The notes: generated by a model from the sequence alone, not told the origin. A DNA stretch of 64,000 nt from Chitinolyticbacter albus (GCF_024437655.1 NZ_JANBVF010000009.1:62001-126000); one strand, 5' to 3'. Counted from the first letter of the stretch, positions 1-9,899 are shown. Translations and numbers: made by a program.

Positions 1-1115
<1,115 letters not shown>

Positions 1116-1121
1116 GCGACG

Positions 1122-1745
1122 ATGCGACGCGCGCTACCTCTCCTGTTTGCCCTGCTGGCCAGCTCGGCGAACGCTGAGCCCGCATCCTTGCTGATCCCCG
1201 GCGAATACCATGGCGGCGAGGCGCCGGCTGAGCCCGGCCCGGGCTGGCTGGCGCTGGTCGAGCGTGACGGGACCTGGTCGCTGCAAGCGACCCTGATCCT
1301 GGCCGAGCCGGTGTTCGATGTGCTGCTGGATCAGACCGGGGAGACGAGTGGCGTCCGCATCGCCACGCCGGCGCAGGACGCGCTTGCCCTGCTGCGCCAC
1401 CCGGCGCTGCGCGCCGGCGAGGTAAGCCAAAGCGGCGGCGACGGCGAAGTCCTGGACCAATCCGGCGTAGCGCTGTCGCTTGGCGCGCAGCACTACCAGC
1501 TGGCACGGACCGACTCCGGGCTGCTGCTAAGGCAAGGCAACACCGCCATGCCGCTGGCGGCGCTGGAGCCCGAGGACAGCGCCACGCTGCGCTGGGCTGG
1601 CGATCTCGATCGCGACGGCAGGCTGGACCTGCTGATCGAGTTCAGCGGCGACAACCGCCTTGCCCGCTGCGCCTATCTATCCAGCCTGAGTGGACGCTCC
1701 GGTGCCCCGTCCCTGCTGGCTTGCCATGAGGCAACCGGCTGCTGA
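1122..1745 (+). CDS. exported hypothetical protein with an acidic DxDxDG-type loop
   Basis: Protein of 207 residues that I cannot assign to a named family. It opens with a clear type I signal peptide (MRRALPLLFALLASSANA, cleavage probably after ANA), so it should be periplasmic or secreted. Residues about 160-175 read GDLDRDGRLDLLIEFSGD, an acidic calcium-loop-like motif of the kind seen in FG-GAP/VCBS-type and dockerin-like repeats, present once. Cysteines sit only at the C-terminus (ARCAYLSS, LLACHEATGC) and could form a disulphide. It starts 6 bp after dapE and is probably co-transcribed with it, but the context gives no functional clue. Confidence 0.7.
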   Translation: MRRALPLLFALLASSANAEPASLLIPGEYHGGEAPAEPGPGWLALVERDGTWSLQATLILAEPVFDVLLDQTGETSGVRIATPAQDALALLRHPALRAGEVSQSGGDGEVLDQSGVALSLGAQHYQLARTDSGLLLRQGNTAMPLAALEPEDSATLRWAGDLDRDGRLDLLIEFSGDNRLARCAYLSSLSGRSGAPSLLACHEATGC

Positions 1746-1842
1746 ACACGAGTGCATCGGTCGGCGGGCACGCTGGAAAAACGCGCAAAACCGATCAAGG
1801 CCGGCGGCCTATGCTGGGTGGATTCCCCAACAGGAGCCCACC

Positions 1843-2262
1843 ATGAACCACGACAACCCCAGCATCATGTCCCACGTATCCCTCGGCACCAACCGCTTTG
1901 CCGAGGCCGCCGCGTTCTACGACGCCGTGCTCGCCACCGTCGGCGCACGGCGCGTACTCGACTTCCCCGGTGCCATTGCCTACGGCAAGGCATACCCGGA
2001 GTTCTGGGTACAGACGCCATACGACGGCCAGCGCGCTGCCGCCGGCAACGGCACCCACTTCGGTTTCTTCGCCGCGAGCCCAGCCGAGGTCGACGCCTTC
2101 TACACTGCGGCGCTCGCTCATGGTGCCAGCGGCGATGGCGCACCGGGGCCGCGCGAGGAATACGGCGCCCCGTACTACGGATGCTTCGTGCGTGATCTCG
2201 ATGGACACAAGATCGAAGCCGCCTACTGGGACAGCGAACTCGCAGCCAAGCTGGAGCTGTAA
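1843..2262 (+). CDS. VOC (glyoxalase/bleomycin-resistance fold) family protein
   Basis: Protein of 139 residues with the vicinal-oxygen-chelate fold pattern: an N-terminal SHVSLGTNRFAEAAAFYDAVL helix-strand unit and a C-terminal YYGCFVRDLDGHKIEAAYW strand ending in the usual metal-ligand region (DLDGHKIE). VOC proteins include glyoxalase I, ring-cleavage dioxygenases and antibiotic-binding proteins. Members like this one are usually annotated only as glyoxalase-like, and the substrate is unknown. The ATG at 1843 follows a CAGGAG ribosome-binding site at a good distance. The frame stays open about 150 bp upstream without a plausible start signal. A hairpin terminator follows the stop. Confidence 0.85.
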   Translation: MNHDNPSIMSHVSLGTNRFAEAAAFYDAVLATVGARRVLDFPGAIAYGKAYPEFWVQTPYDGQRAAAGNGTHFGFFAASPAEVDAFYTAALAHGASGDGAPGPREEYGAPYYGCFVRDLDGHKIEAAYWDSELAAKLEL

Positions 2263-2271
2263 TGGAATGCA

Positions 2272-2294
2272 AAAGGCCGCCCTGAGGCGGCCCT
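2272..2294. terminator. bidirectional Rho-independent terminator
   Basis: The stem AAAGGCCGCC / GGCGGCCCTTT with a four-base loop has A-rich and T-rich flanks. It lies between the converging VOC gene (stop 2262) and the GH16 gene (stop 2312) and can serve both. Confidence 0.75.
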
Positions 2295-2311
2295 TTGCGA
2301 TGCGCTGGCGC

Positions 2312-3868
2312 TTACTTCTGCCAGACGCGAACGTAGTCGACCTTCATATACAGCGGGAAGTCGGCCTTGTTCGGTTCCGCCCAACCGGTGAACAGGCCGC
2401 CCAGCGCCAGGTTCAGGTTGATGTAGAACGGTTTGCGGAGCTCTTCCATGTTTGCTGCCGTGATATCGATGGTATGAACCGGCGTCGGCCGGGTTTCGCG
2501 ATCGATGTAGTAGCGCAGCTGGTTGGCGTCCCACTCGATCGTGTACAGATGGAACTGGGTCACATCACCAACTTCAGCATTGCCCGGACGCTCGTTGTTC
2601 TGACCGTCGGCCCACGGGAAGACACCGATGCGCGAATCCCAGAATGCATTCTGGAACGAACGCGTTTCGGTGTTCTTCTGCTCCATGATGTCGATCTCGC
2701 CGCAACTGGACCAGTTGGACGCCATGGTGTCGTAGTGGGTGATCGGCGCGTTGTAGTTGGTGGTATAGGTATCGTCGCACGACGTACCCATCATCCAGAA
2801 CGCGGGCCAGGTACCAATGCGGCGCGGCAGGGCCATGCGTGCCTCGATCCGGCCGTATTGCCACGAATGCTTACCCTTGGTGGTCAACCGGGAGGAGCGC
2901 TGATACCACTGGCGGCCGGAGATATTCATCGGCGTATCGAGGTACTCGGCCTTGATCACCAGATTGCCATTCTCGCGATAGGCATTCTCGGGGCGATACC
3001 ACTCCCACTCACCGTTGCCCCAGCCCTGGAAGGCGCCCAGGCCCGGATTCAGGCCGTTGCCGACATGGTAGTTCCAGTTGTTCGAGCTAGGCTGACCGGA
3101 GCCATCGAACGTGTCTTCCCACACGACGTGCCAGCCGCCCGGGCTCGGAGTCGGGGTTGGGCCCGGAGTCGGGGTCGGGGTCGGACCCGGAGTCGGGGTC
3201 GGACCCGGAGTCGGCGTCGGACCCGGGGTTGGCACGGGGGTCGGCGACGAGTTATTCAGCGTGAACTGCGTCCAGGCAGTGTCGAAAGCGCCGCCACCAG
3301 CGCGACCCACGGTGAGGAAGTAGCGCACGGTGGCGCCGGCCGGAATACCGCTCACCGTGTAGCTGTTGTTGCTACCCGAAACGTCCATGCGCACGTTGAT
3401 CTGGCCACCACCATTGATCTGGTAGTGCAGATCGGCCCACGGCGCGTTGTTGGCGTAGAAGCGCACACTGGAAGCAGTCAGTACCTGGTGGCCATACGCG
3501 GCGGCCGGGGTCGGGGCCGGAGTGGGATTGGGCGTCGGTGCCGGGGTCGGTTGCGGCCCTGGCGTAGGTGCTGGCGTCGGCGCCGGGGTCGGTGCCGGTG
3601 TGGGACCGCTCGAGCAAGTGCCTTGGTCGAACCACAACGAAGGTGTGGCAGCGGGGTTCCAGTTGGTGCCCGCGTAGGCAGTGTGCGTCACCAGCGAACG
3701 ATAGTTGTGGCCGCTATACGAGGCCGTGCTACCCAACGCGTACGTATTGCCCTCGGCCCACGGTGCCACACATGCGGCGGCCAGGGCCGCTTCACTTGCC
3801 AGGCCCCCGGTGACCAGAGCCAACGACGCTGCCAGCACGCGCAGCGTCTTCTGCTTGCTGTGTTTCAT
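2312..3868 (-). CDS. secreted GH16 endo-beta-1,3-glucanase with CBM5/12 and a CBM56-like module
   Basis: Multidomain secreted glycoside hydrolase of 518 residues. Order: signal peptide 1-31; chitin-binding type-3 module (CBM5/12) about 32-85 (CVAPWAEGNTYALGSTASYS ... LWFDQGTC); Pro-Thr linker of PTPA repeats; a beta-sandwich about 122-205 (VRFYANNAPWADLHYQING) resembling the CBM56 glucan-binding family; a second PTPGPTPT linker; then a GH16 catalytic domain from about 245. The catalytic motif GEIDIMEQ places the nucleophile at E391, the assisting D393 and the acid/base at E396. The expected activity is hydrolysis of laminarin-type beta-1,3(1,4)-glucan, anchored to chitin- or glucan-containing walls. 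The ATG at 3868 follows AGAGGATGG. The longer frame to 3907 has no signal peptide at its start. A LacI-type operator lies 65 bp upstream. Confidence 0.92.
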   Translation of the reverse strand: MKHSKQKTLRVLAASLALVTGGLASEAALAAACVAPWAEGNTYALGSTASYSGHNYRSLVTHTAYAGTNWNPAATPSLWFDQGTCSSGPTPAPTPAPTPAPTPGPQPTPAPTPNPTPAPTPAAAYGHQVLTASSVRFYANNAPWADLHYQINGGGQINVRMDVSGSNNSYTVSGIPAGATVRYFLTVGRAGGGAFDTAWTQFTLNNSSPTPVPTPGPTPTPGPTPTPGPTPTPTPGPTPTPSPGGWHVVWEDTFDGSGQPSSNNWNYHVGNGLNPGLGAFQGWGNGEWEWYRPENAYRENGNLVIKAEYLDTPMNISGRQWYQRSSRLTTKGKHSWQYGRIEARMALPRRIGTWPAFWMMGTSCDDTYTTNYNAPITHYDTMASNWSSCGEIDIMEQKNTETRSFQNAFWDSRIGVFPWADGQNNERPGNAEVGDVTQFHLYTIEWDANQLRYYIDRETRPTPVHTIDITAANMEELRKPFYINLNLALGGLFTGWAEPNKADFPLYMKVDYVRVWQK

Positions 3869-4831
3869 GATCCATCCTCTTGATTTGATGTATTCAGTCG
3901 CATCCACATGCTTTCAACGCCATTCGGCTCAGTGAAAGCGCTTTCAATAATGCACGCCATGCCATGGCTATGACAGGGGTCCGGGTATCGGCGGTCTGTT
4001 GTTGGTGCGGCGCACAATCAAGCTAGCGTCATTTCCGCTACAAGGGTGCACAAAACTTGTGCATAGCAATATCGATGAGCGGCACTTCCTCGCCGCTATT
4101 GCCGCGACCTGTGGTGCAGGCAGTCCTCATCGCCGCGCGGTGCTGCCTGCCCCGTTCAGGATGGCTCATTGAACGCGGCGCATCGATGGCTCCCCCTCCA
4201 GTTCCATCGGCGCCCATACCGTTCAAACCGCGCTCAGCGCCTGACAGCGTGCCTGGCGATTGTCGTTCGTCGGTTATTAGCGGACGTGGCCTGCTAAAAC
4301 CGCGTTGCCAGCAACGCATTGTTCTTTTTCACGCTGACATGCGCCTTGGCGAATTTCCTTTCGCCATCCTGATTGGTTCGCCGGGATGAATGTCGAAATA
4401 CGCGCAGTGCGCCAGTGATATCGGCATGCGCCTCTTGTCGCAGCCCGCAATTTCCAAGGTAAAAACCGCTCCTTTCCGATAATTGACAATTAGGCTCTAT
4501 TTTGCAGAAATAGCCCAGCTTATTCAGCCGGAAAGCATTAAATAAAATAAATGAAATTGTGTTGTTTTACCTGAAAGCAAGCTGCTCCTCTACGCGTTTA
4601 CCACCAGTAAACTCGCCGCTTCCAGCTGGTTTCGGTAAAACCAACACCGACAAACGGTGATTCACAACTCCCTTTCAGGTCGATAGTCTTACGGCCATTG
4701 AATAAGAAAATTCTAATACTCTAATAAACATCAGGGAATAGATCGGTCGATTAATAGACTGAATCACATGCCCATGGCTTTCATTGAATCAAGCCGGGCC
4801 ATTCATAATTCTATTTAAGTTGATTATTACC
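3869..4831. other. 963-bp intergenic region between two divergent carbohydrate-active genes
   Basis: No convincing coding region. The open frames here (up to 110 codons) lack family motifs and ribosome-binding sites. Visible structure: the operator at 3933-3946; a 17-bp palindrome TGCACAA-AAC-TTGTGCA at 4047-4063; a second 17-bp palindrome GTTTAC-N5-GTAAAC at 4596-4612; and an AT-rich stretch from about 4480 to 4830 that probably holds the promoter of the lyase gene. A TTGACA box occurs at about 4488, but no good -10 follows at normal spacing. Confidence 0.6.
3911..3946 (-). promoter_or_regulatory. LacI-family-type operator upstream of the GH16 gene
   Basis: The perfect 14-bp palindrome TGAAAGCGCTTTCA at 3933-3946 matches the GAAAGCGCTTTC core typical of LacI/GalR-family carbohydrate repressors. 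A second half-site, TTGAAAGC on the minus strand, lies at 3911-3918 and overlaps a possible -35 (TTGAAA) that is followed 17 bp later by AATACA. The region sits 45-78 bp upstream of the GH16 ATG, so substrate-induced derepression is likely. No cognate repressor gene is in the window. Confidence 0.55.
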
Positions 4832-7354
4832 ATGACCACGATTCGTCCTATTTCTGCAAGTATTGTGGGTATTGTTGTTGTCTCGACTTTGACCGCTTGC
4901 GGCGGCGGTGGAGAAGGTACCAACGACAATACAAATACCGTCGACACGAACGCTAATATCTACGGTGCATCTGCCGGAAAATCTTCGGCGACCAGCTCCG
5001 CTTTCACCACCATCGAATCTACCAAGCCAGCCATCCTCAACGATTGGATGCACCAAATGGTCGAAAGTGAACGTCTGCGCGGCGTCGCCATCGCCCAACC
5101 GCGCCCCGTTATCCGCGAAACGGTGACGCAGAATCCCCCGAGCTTCGCTTGGCCGCTCCACAAGTTCACGCAACCCAATCAAGCAGTTCGCTACTCGCTC
5201 CAAATCCGTTTTCCGGATGGTTCAGTCCAAAGCTTCTGGTCCGACTACAACTGGTATCTCCCTCGCACCAAGTTCCCCGCTGGCAATTACGCTTGGCGCG
5301 TCGTGGCCCCGAAGCTCGGCGCGAAAGGCGTAGACGATATTGGGATGTGGCGGCCGTTCACGATCACAGACGACGCAAAGCCGTTGTTCGACGACGCAAA
5401 GCTTGCCGTTGTGGCAACCGATCAGAGCTGGTTCAACGCTGTAAGCAGCATGGCCCACCCGCGTATCATTTCGGATACTTATCTTCAGTCACTGCGCCCT
5501 CAGTTCCTGAACCAGCGCCTAGCTGTGTGGAACGAAATCAAGCGTAAAGTCGCGCTTCAAGCAAGCGATCCTGCCAAAGCCCCGCCGCAGGCTGATATGA
5601 GCAACGCAAACTGGGTCATTCAGCTGCCGCAAACCGTGAACACTGAACAAGACCGGATCGAAATGGCTGCGATGGTATGGCGCATGCAAAAGAATTCATC
5701 CGTGCCTGCTGAACAAGCCGCAGCTGCAACAGCACTGAATGATTTGAAAGCACGCACCTTCAACCTGGCTTCATGGAGCACGGAAGATCTCGACGGCCAA
5801 GGCAGTGGCGATGACAGCGCGGTCCGCAATCTGCTTTGGGCACTGGTACTGGGTTATGACAACCTTTACCCAGATTTGACTTCGTCGGAAAGGGACTACC
5901 TGATCAACGTCATCGCGACCCGTGCAAGCCAGCTGGAGAACCGTGTAATCGGCCCAAACCGTTCGGTTGAACACTACCCGCTGGACTCAAGCGCGGCAGT
6001 GGGTGCGTATGCTCTTTCGGCAGCTACGGCAGTTATGGCTGGAGACATGAGTGGCGGCGTTATTCACCCCCAATTTGATGCCGGCAAGTTCGCACGCTAT
6101 GTTCCGATGGCCTACTCTTTCCTACACGCATCCGGCGGCGATGATGGCGGCTTTGGCAATGGCGGCGGCTACGGTCTGTTTGACTTGAACAACATGTACC
6201 CCTACTACGATGCATTGGGCACAGTCACCGGGGTCGACCCTTATCGGTTGCAAAAATTGCGCAACAGCATGGAGTATCAGTTGTTCTCCCGCCCTGCAGG
6301 TGGCGCTTCTCAAGCCCCTTTTGGTGACGGTACGACGGTGGAAGGCCCGCAGGTTCCTTACTATGCCTACTGGTGGGCAACACGCCTGCCGGGCCAGATT
6401 TCCAACTGGATGGCCACCGTCTACCCGGTTGCGGCGACGCACTCTCGCCTCGCGCGGACCCTGCTTTCACCGCCAGTGGTACCGGTCCCCGCGAGCACGC
6501 CCGGTGTAACCGAGCTGTCCAAATTATTCAAAAACACAGGCACGGTGTATATGCATAGCAGCCTGACCGATCCACAACGTGCTTCGGTCCACTTCAAGTC
6601 GAGCCCCTTCGGGTCTTACAACCACAGCCACGCAGATCAGAACAGCTTCGTCGTGAGTGATCAGGGCAAGGCATTGCTCATCGATAGTGGCTACTATGAC
6701 TACTTCCTGTCGCCGCACTCGAAAGGCTGGTACCGTCAGACCAAGGCACACAACGCCATCACCTATAACGGCGGCCAAGGACAACGTATTACGATCAATG
6801 GCTTGTCTTCGGACTACTCGGCAGCGGGGGCAATCGTCGGCTACGCAGATACCGGGGAATTCACGATCAGCACAGGGGATGCTACGCCTGCGTACGACGC
6901 TCCGATTACTCGTGCTCGTCGCACCATTGTCTACCTACGTAAGAATCTGGTTCTGGTCCACGACGATCTGGCAGCTAGCACACCGGTACGCTGGGAATGG
7001 AACTTCCATACCCTTACCAATCCGCAGTTGACCGGTGATGCCTCAGGCACAGTCAAGGTGGTCAATGGCGCAGCAAGTGCCTGCATTAAGCAAATCGGAG
7101 GAGATCGGTTCACTACCCTGGGCGTGAATGCCAACTTCCCTGTCGATCCGGCAATGAGCTTTACGCAGCAATATCACGGGACTTGGTCGATCCCCTCACC
7201 AACGGCTCAATGGCAAAGCGTGATGTTGGTCGACATTGGTTGCAAGGAAACAACTGAACCGACCGTGGCCACCAGCGGAGACAACATCACCGTCGCAATT
7301 GGCAGCAAGCAGTTCCGTTTCACCCGCAACGCGCTGCCGGCCTATGCCAACTAA
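4832..7354 (+). CDS. heparinase II/III-family polysaccharide lyase, lipoprotein
   Basis: Lipoprotein of 840 residues. Its signal peptide ends in the lipobox LTAC (Cys followed by a Gly run), so it should be anchored to a membrane, probably the outer one. The N-terminal part (RETVTQNPPSFAWPLHKF ... YSLQIRFPDG) looks like the beta-sandwich (DUF4962-type) that precedes alpha/alpha-toroid lyases. The C-terminal beta-sandwich carries the heparinase II/III signature YNHSHADQNSFVV (Y596, H598, H600, D602) and AHNAITYNGGQGQ. Such enzymes cleave uronate-containing polymers by beta-elimination. The ATG at 4832 is chosen because it gives the lipoprotein signal; the upstream in-frame TTG at 4784 adds an unlikely extension. 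It is a paralogue of the lyase at 14676-16823. The actual substrate is unknown. Confidence 0.85.
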   Translation: MTTIRPISASIVGIVVVSTLTACGGGGEGTNDNTNTVDTNANIYGASAGKSSATSSAFTTIESTKPAILNDWMHQMVESERLRGVAIAQPRPVIRETVTQNPPSFAWPLHKFTQPNQAVRYSLQIRFPDGSVQSFWSDYNWYLPRTKFPAGNYAWRVVAPKLGAKGVDDIGMWRPFTITDDAKPLFDDAKLAVVATDQSWFNAVSSMAHPRIISDTYLQSLRPQFLNQRLAVWNEIKRKVALQASDPAKAPPQADMSNANWVIQLPQTVNTEQDRIEMAAMVWRMQKNSSVPAEQAAAATALNDLKARTFNLASWSTEDLDGQGSGDDSAVRNLLWALVLGYDNLYPDLTSSERDYLINVIATRASQLENRVIGPNRSVEHYPLDSSAAVGAYALSAATAVMAGDMSGGVIHPQFDAGKFARYVPMAYSFLHASGGDDGGFGNGGGYGLFDLNNMYPYYDALGTVTGVDPYRLQKLRNSMEYQLFSRPAGGASQAPFGDGTTVEGPQVPYYAYWWATRLPGQISNWMATVYPVAATHSRLARTLLSPPVVPVPASTPGVTELSKLFKNTGTVYMHSSLTDPQRASVHFKSSPFGSYNHSHADQNSFVVSDQGKALLIDSGYYDYFLSPHSKGWYRQTKAHNAITYNGGQGQRITINGLSSDYSAAGAIVGYADTGEFTISTGDATPAYDAPITRARRTIVYLRKNLVLVHDDLAASTPVRWEWNFHTLTNPQLTGDASGTVKVVNGAASACIKQIGGDRFTTLGVNANFPVDPAMSFTQQYHGTWSIPSPTAQWQSVMLVDIGCKETTEPTVATSGDNITVAIGSKQFRFTRNALPAYAN

Positions 7355-7355
7355 C

Positions 7356-7989
7356 TGTCAGGTTCCACCTGTTGTAGACTTGTTCCTGAACAATTCCGGT
7401 CGCTCTTTTTGCCACACTTTCAGCAATTCGACTGGTGACTGCAAGCCCAAGGCCGTTTGCGGAATGCGGTGGTTGTAGGCCTGCAGGTCACCTTGGCGTG
7501 CCCTCGCCAGCTCTGCCGCACAGGCAAAGCGCGTTTGCTTCACCAGTTCGCTGATCCGGCCGTTGAAACATTCGACCATCCCGTTCATTTGCGGCGTACG
7601 TGGCGGGATCAATCGATTCTGGATGCCCAGTGCGGCGCATTGGCGGCCAAACACATGCTGGCCATTCGGCATCTTGGCTTTGCTGGTGAAGCGGTCGGTA
7701 AACTGGCTGTCGTTATCAGTGAACAGTTTTTCGATCTTGATGGGTGAAGCTTTGGATAGCCACCGCAGGAAGTCAACGCTGCGGGCTTCGGATAGGTCGG
7801 GATAGATGCGCAGGAATATACCCAGCGCGTCGCCCGGTCGATCGCCACGAACAGGCAGCTTCGTGAGGTTTTGTCGGGCATCTGCGGCAAATACTTGATG
7901 TCAATGAGAATGTAGCCCAGCGCGTAGTCCTTTAACCCCTTGGCGGCCCCCTCGTCAGGCCCTTCTGGATTCAGGCTCGCATATACCCC
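7356..7989 (-). pseudogene. IS481-type transposase remnant, truncated and frameshifted
   Basis: Read on the minus strand from about 7989, the frame gives YILIDIKYLPQMPDKTSRS and LFVAIDRATRWVY. After a -1 shift near 7818 it continues FLRIYPDLSEARSVDFLRWL, then LFTDNDSQFT, PRTPQMNGMVECFNGRISEL and YNHRIPQTALG, the DDE integrase core of IS481-family transposases. The N-terminal helix-turn-helix half is missing and no left terminal repeat is visible, so the element is dead. Its 3' end begins with TGTCAGG at 7356, one base after the lyase stop codon, which suggests the element inserted at or deleted up to the gene end. Confidence 0.85.
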
Positions 7990-8012
7990 GCCTTGTGTAG
8001 GGGGCGGCTAAC

Positions 8013-8041
8013 AAAAAAGCCGCTCGTCGAGCGGCTTTTTT
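8013..8041. terminator. Rho-independent terminator downstream of efp
   Basis: The perfect hairpin AAAAAAGCCGCTCG / CGAGCGGCTTTTTT is 17 bp past the efp stop on the minus strand and has an uninterrupted T tract in both directions. Confidence 0.85.
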
Positions 8042-8057
8042 GTTATTACATCGAGAA

Positions 8058-8624
8058 TCAGGAAGCGCGCTTCTTGAATTCGCCGGTGCGGGTATCGATT
8101 TCGATCTGGTCGCCGATCTCGATGAAGGCCGCAACCTGGATCTGGGTTTCAGTGCCCTTGAGCTTAGCAGGCTTCATCACCTTGCCCGAGGTGTCGCCAC
8201 GCACGGCCGGCTCGGTGTATTCCACTTCGCGCACGATGGTGGTCGGCAGTTCAACCGAGATCGCCTTGCCGTCATAGAACGTCACTTCGCAATGATCTTC
8301 CATGCCATCGACGATGAAGGCCACGGCATCGCCGACATTTTCGGCTTCGACTTCGTACTGGTTGTACTCGCCATCCATGAACACATACATCGGATCAGCG
8401 AAGTAGGAGTAGGTGCACTCGCGCTTCTCGAGCACGACGACTTCGAACTTGTCATCGGCCTTGTAGACCGACTCCGACGGAGCGTCCGTCAGCAGGTTCT
8501 TCATCTTCATCTTCACGACCGCAGCATTGCGGCCGGACTTGTTGTATTCGGTTTTCTGGACCACGAGCGGCTGGCCATCGACCAGAATCACGTTGCCCGA
8601 ACGGAGTTCCTGTGCGGTTTTCAT
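8058..8624 (-). CDS. efp: translation elongation factor P, arginine-rhamnosylated type
   Basis: EF-P binds the ribosome between the P and E sites and relieves stalling at polyproline. The protein has the normal length (188 residues) and the three beta-barrel domains of the family. The loop that reaches the peptidyl-transferase centre reads [14 protein letters not shown] with Arg at position 32. This is the residue used by the EarP branch (Pseudomonas, Neisseria) rather than the Lys34 modified by EpmA. The modifying enzyme EarP is encoded immediately upstream (48-bp gap), so the pair is almost certainly one transcript. The polyproline-rich linkers of the GH16 protein in this window are an obvious potential client. 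Confidence 0.97.
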   Translation of the reverse strand: MKTAQELRSGNVILVDGQPLVVQKTEYNKSGRNAAVVKMKMKNLLTDAPSESVYKADDKFEVVVLEKRECTYSYFADPMYVFMDGEYNQYEVEAENVGDAVAFIVDGMEDHCEVTFYDGKAISVELPTTIVREVEYTEPAVRGDTSGKVMKPAKLKGTETQIQVAAFIEIGDQIEIDTRTGEFKKRAS

Positions 8625-8672
8625 GCGAATTCCTGTTACAGCGGGGTTGCGATGGATAAATTCAAAAACTCG

Positions 8673-9818
8673 CTATTGTAACTTGCTCCGGGCGAAGCTG
8701 ACCAGATTGGTCACCAGGTCGCCCTGTTCGTGCAGATGGGCGGCCCAGCGCCGGGCATGGGGCCCCTGCGCGGCCAGCGTGCCGGCAAAACCGGGCCAAT
8801 CGAGCTGGCCCGCGCCGTTGAACGCCAGCCAGAAGCGACGGAGCGGAGCGGTCAGGTCCTCGGGCAGCCCTGCGCAATAGCGACCGAGAAAGGCATCGAG
8901 CTTGACGAGATGAGCGTCCTCCTCCTGGCGATAGATCTGCCAGGCCATGGGCAGCGCCGCCCATTGGGCGCGCACGAAGCTGTCCTCGCCACGTACGAGA
9001 TTGAGATCGCAACTCCACAGCAGGTGGTCGTATTCGTCCTGTCGCAGGAAGGGCAATGTGAGCACGGTCAGCGGCCCTCGTTTCACGCAGCTCCCGGTCT
9101 GGGGCAAAGGCAGTTGCAGCAGATCGCACAACTGCCGCAGCGCCCGGCCCGCCGGAACCAGGCAGCACACCTCAAGGGGGCCGTGCAGCCACGCGTCGAC
9201 GAGTGTCGCTGGAACCTCGTAGGCAAAAAGCGATATGTACACATCGGCAAGCGGTGCGCCCTGCGCCGAGCGCCATTGCGCCGCCTCAGCCGCAGCCCAC
9301 GCAGCACGCCGCCCGGCCAGGCCAGGTTCAGCCAGCAATCCGCCGGTCCCTCGCTCGAAGCCAGGAAAGAAGAAATACTTGGCCATGCCCTCTCGCGGAG
9401 AAGCGAGTCCATGGCAACCCTGCACCCAATCTTCGGCGGAAAGGTATTCGAGATTGAGCCAGACCGGCACGGGTTGCCGCTGGCGCATGCGGGCAGGCCA
9501 GCCTGCGGGCAAATCGCAGGCGAAAGCCTCGATCACCACGTCGCCCGGCTCCGCCGAGCTTGCCGCCTCCCAGTGCGCAACCTCAACCCCGGCCACCTGC
9601 TGCCGGATACGCGTCGCATCGATCTGCGGCCAGATGCGCGCCAAGGCATGTAGCTCGTCGATCCACAGCCGTACGCGCTGGCCGCGCGCCGCCAGATCGC
9701 GCGCCAGGCGCCAGCACACGCCGGCGTCGCCGTAGTTGTCGACAACGCGACAGAACAGATCCCACGTCCACACGGCATCGTGCTCGCTGTCATTAGTCAG
9801 GTAAATTTGTCCATTCAT
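8673..9818 (-). CDS. earP: EF-P arginine rhamnosyltransferase EarP
   Basis: EarP transfers L-rhamnose from dTDP-beta-L-rhamnose to Arg32 of EF-P with inversion. The 381-residue protein shows the family's N-terminal signature (WDLFCRVVDNYGDAGVCWRL), then WIDELHALARIWPQ and VIEAFACDLP, and in the C-terminal half WSCDLNLVRGEDSFVRAQWA, which carries the conserved RGEDSF nucleotide-sugar-binding motif. I place the start at the ATG at 9818. The frame continues to 9887 but the extension is low-complexity and unlike the family. It lies directly upstream of its substrate gene efp. No rmlABCD genes for dTDP-rhamnose are in this window. Confidence 0.95.
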   Translation of the reverse strand: MNGQIYLTNDSEHDAVWTWDLFCRVVDNYGDAGVCWRLARDLAARGQRVRLWIDELHALARIWPQIDATRIRQQVAGVEVAHWEAASSAEPGDVVIEAFACDLPAGWPARMRQRQPVPVWLNLEYLSAEDWVQGCHGLASPREGMAKYFFFPGFERGTGGLLAEPGLAGRRAAWAAAEAAQWRSAQGAPLADVYISLFAYEVPATLVDAWLHGPLEVCCLVPAGRALRQLCDLLQLPLPQTGSCVKRGPLTVLTLPFLRQDEYDHLLWSCDLNLVRGEDSFVRAQWAALPMAWQIYRQEEDAHLVKLDAFLGRYCAGLPEDLTAPLRRFWLAFNGAGQLDWPGFAGTLAAQGPHARRWAAHLHEQGDLVTNLVSFARSKLQ

Positions 9819-9899
9819 CAGCAAGCTCAAAGAAAGCAATTGATGGTTTTGTGCAAGACGGATATATTGCATTGCAGCATAAGTCACCGGAGGTCAGTC

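Noticed and set aside
3140-3610. Tandem repeat tracts resembling a mini-satellite or CRISPR
   Set aside because: They encode the two Pro-Thr linkers of the GH16 protein in frame; there are no spacers between conserved repeats.
1898-3883. Long plus-strand open frame (661 codons) across the GH16 gene
   Set aside because: It is the antisense shadow of the GH16 gene: low-complexity, Arg/Gly/Val-rich, no ribosome-binding site, and it also overlaps the VOC gene.
4569-4680. Inverted repeat ACCTGAAAG / CTTTCAGGT about 100 bp apart
   Set aside because: Nine-base arms with a long AT-rich spacer can arise by chance, and no element boundaries or duplications accompany them.
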